This document shows positions 7,938-8,686 of a stretch of DNA of 8,686 nt, in pieces. Both the position numbers and the translations under genes were made by a program. This DNA comes from Candidatus Kuenenia stuttgartensis (GTDB lineage Bacteria > Bacteroidota > Bacteroidia > Chitinophagales > Chitinophagaceae), in contig CALQJH020000071.1 in the NCBI GenBank assembly GCA_943330835.2, positions 1 to 8,686 on the forward strand. Reading direction: 5' to 3'. Each line of letters starts with the position of its first letter. Position 1 is the first letter of the stretch. The notes under the pieces are model-generated. The model was not told the DNA's origin and made no database searches. It saw only the letters and a program-made list of their open reading frames with translations.

Positions 7938-8015
7938 GATTTTAGGCTGATATATTTTATACTTTTAACTTGTGGAAAAATCGGGAATAATTAATTTAAT
8001 TAATCAAGTGAATTT

Positions 8016-8513
8016 ATGGCAAAGGAGTTTCTGCATGATTGGCAAAAAAAATCATTAGAGCATGAAAAGAGTTACAAGCAATTTTTGGCTAAAGCTGACA
8101 AAAAAAAGGTACTGAAAATATTGCCGGAAATACATGAAGATGCTGTTAATACTGTTAATTGTTTGAATTGTGCAGCTTGTTGTAAAAATTATTCTCCTCG
8201 TTTTAAACCTCCGGATATCAAAAGGGTTTCCAAATATCTTCATATGAAAGAAGGTGTCTTTATAGAAAAGTATTTGAAAATTGACGAGGAAGGTGATTTT
8301 GTTGTAATATCTAAGCCTTGCCCTTTTTTAGGTGCTGATAATTATTGCAGTATTTACGATATGCGCCCTTCTGATTGTGCAAGATTCCCCTACACAGATG
8401 AAGATGTATTGATAAAACGCACAAAACTCACTTTGAAAAATGTCACTTTTTGTCCGATTGTCTATTTTGTTTTGGAAAAATTGATAGTGGCGGGAGGAGG
8501 GAAGGGAGGTTGA
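8016..8513 (+). CDS. YkgJ-family cysteine-cluster (CxxCxxCC) protein
   Basis: The protein has 165 residues, no signal peptide and no membrane segment, so it should be cytoplasmic. After a charged, helical N-terminus (1-47) it shows the CxxCxxCC cluster C49, C52, C55, C56, then PCPFL (C102), C111-SIY, RPSDC (C121) followed by RFP, and a late C146-P. This is the full pattern of the YkgJ/UPF0153 family, thought to bind a metal or an Fe-S cluster; the biochemical role is not established. The ATG at 8016 follows an A/T-rich leader. Two runs of eight A (8044-8051, 8100-8107) lie early in the gene, but the frame is intact. The last residues, VAGGGKGG, come from G-rich DNA leading into a tandem repeat that includes the TGA stop, so the tail is probably recent and not functional. 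Confidence 0.92.
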   Translation: MAKEFLHDWQKKSLEHEKSYKQFLAKADKKKVLKILPEIHEDAVNTVNCLNCAACCKNYSPRFKPPDIKRVSKYLHMKEGVFIEKYLKIDEEGDFVVISKPCPFLGADNYCSIYDMRPSDCARFPYTDEDVLIKRTKLTLKNVTFCPIVYFVLEKLIVAGGGKGG

Positions 8514-8572
8514 AGGGTTGAAAGGTTGAAGGGTTGAAAGGTTGTTGAAGATTTGTTGAAAGATGGTTGAAG
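8508..8572. repeat. GGTTGAA(A/G) octanucleotide tandem repeat between convergent genes
   Basis: Four exact-length units alternate GGTTGAAG and GGTTGAAA at 8508-8515, 8516-8523, 8524-8531 and 8532-8539, giving a 16-bp higher-order period. GGTTG follows, then decayed copies containing TTGAAG, TTGAAA and GGTTGAAG to about 8572. The first unit contains the TGA stop of the cysteine-cluster gene. The array fills nearly all of the gap to the convergent transporter gene. One strand is G-rich and C-free, but no inverted repeat or terminator hairpin is seen. Confidence 0.9.
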
Positions 8573-8581
8573 AAAAGGATA

Positions 8582-8686
8582 TCAGTATTCCATTTTTCTT
8601 AGTGCTGGCGCTTTAATCCATGTTGTAACTACTACTCCAATTGTCATGCATCCTCCAAAAATAACGGAAGGTACAATACCCATTAA
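8582..8686 (-). CDS. C-terminal end of a major-facilitator-type transporter (partial)
   Basis: The minus strand gives 34 in-frame residues ending at TGA (8582-8584): a hydrophobic segment with VPSVIFGGCM and TIGVVVTTWI, then KAPALRKMEY. A last membrane helix running into a short basic tail of the form W-x-KAPxLRK is typical of MFS exporters of the EntS-like group in Bacteroidota. The start lies beyond the right edge. The family call rests on this short piece only, so the substrate cannot be stated. It is convergent with the cysteine-cluster gene. Confidence 0.6.
   Translation of the reverse strand, partial: LMGIVPSVIFGGCMTIGVVVTTWIKAPALRKMEY

Noticed and set aside
7873..8015. Glycine riboswitch or other leader RNA between gcvP and the cysteine-cluster gene
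   Set aside because: The 143-base gap is AT-rich and lacks GC-rich paired stems; too short and unstructured for a tandem glycine aptamer.
8044..8107. Two A8 tracts as phase-variation switches in the cysteine-cluster gene
   Set aside because: A8 runs are common in AT-rich genomes and here encode lysine-rich segments in an intact frame; no further sign of phase variation.
8055..8243. Minus-strand open frame of 62 codons
   Set aside because: Antisense shadow of the cysteine-cluster gene, rich in Phe and Ile as expected from opposite A-rich codons.
8508..8572. CRISPR-like array
   Set aside because: Units are contiguous 8-mers with no unique spacers and no cas genes nearby; it is a simple tandem repeat.
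1..8686. A new multi-gene system such as defence, secretion or biosynthesis
   Set aside because: Gene orientations alternate, units are single genes with unrelated housekeeping roles, and no cluster of linked unknown genes is present.

Overview
The window looks like a stretch of ordinary chromosome from a Bacteroidota member, probably Chitinophagaceae or a close relative. This rests on the low GC content, start codons with A/T-rich leaders and no clear Shine-Dalgarno sequence, TAnnTTTG-type -7 promoter boxes, a transporter-Usp fusion, a short (about 550-residue) glucan-phosphorylase-like protein, and a secreted protein resembling DUF6263. The taxonomic call is inferred from protein style, not from a marker gene.

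Layout. Bases 1-1880 (minus) hold most of an Nramp-type Mn/Fe transporter with a C-terminal universal stress domain; it runs off the left edge. A 167-base divergent intergenic region (1881-2047) separates it from a glucan-phosphorylase-like gene (2048-3700, plus) and contains a near-perfect 30-bp palindrome. The phosphorylase-like gene converges, with only 18 bases between, on a secreted protein of unknown function (3719-4546, minus). Upstream of that lie a strong intrinsic terminator and a cold-shock protein gene (4683-4886, minus), then the long glycine decarboxylase gene gcvP (4990-7872, minus). On the right, a CxxCxxCC cysteine-cluster protein (8016-8513, plus) is divergent from gcvP. It ends inside an octanucleotide tandem repeat that separates it from the convergent 3' end of an MFS-like transporter gene (8582-8686, minus, partial).

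The genes do not form one pathway. They are mostly single-gene units for metal uptake, glucan metabolism, RNA chaperoning and glycine cleavage. I found no mobile element, CRISPR array, RNA gene, or defence or biosynthetic cluster, and no convincing new multi-gene system. The points most worth a second look are the replacement of the PLP-binding lysine by threonine in the phosphorylase-like protein, the palindrome just upstream of that gene, the transporter-stress-protein fusion with its TTG start, and the repeat that has run into the stop codon of the cysteine-cluster gene.
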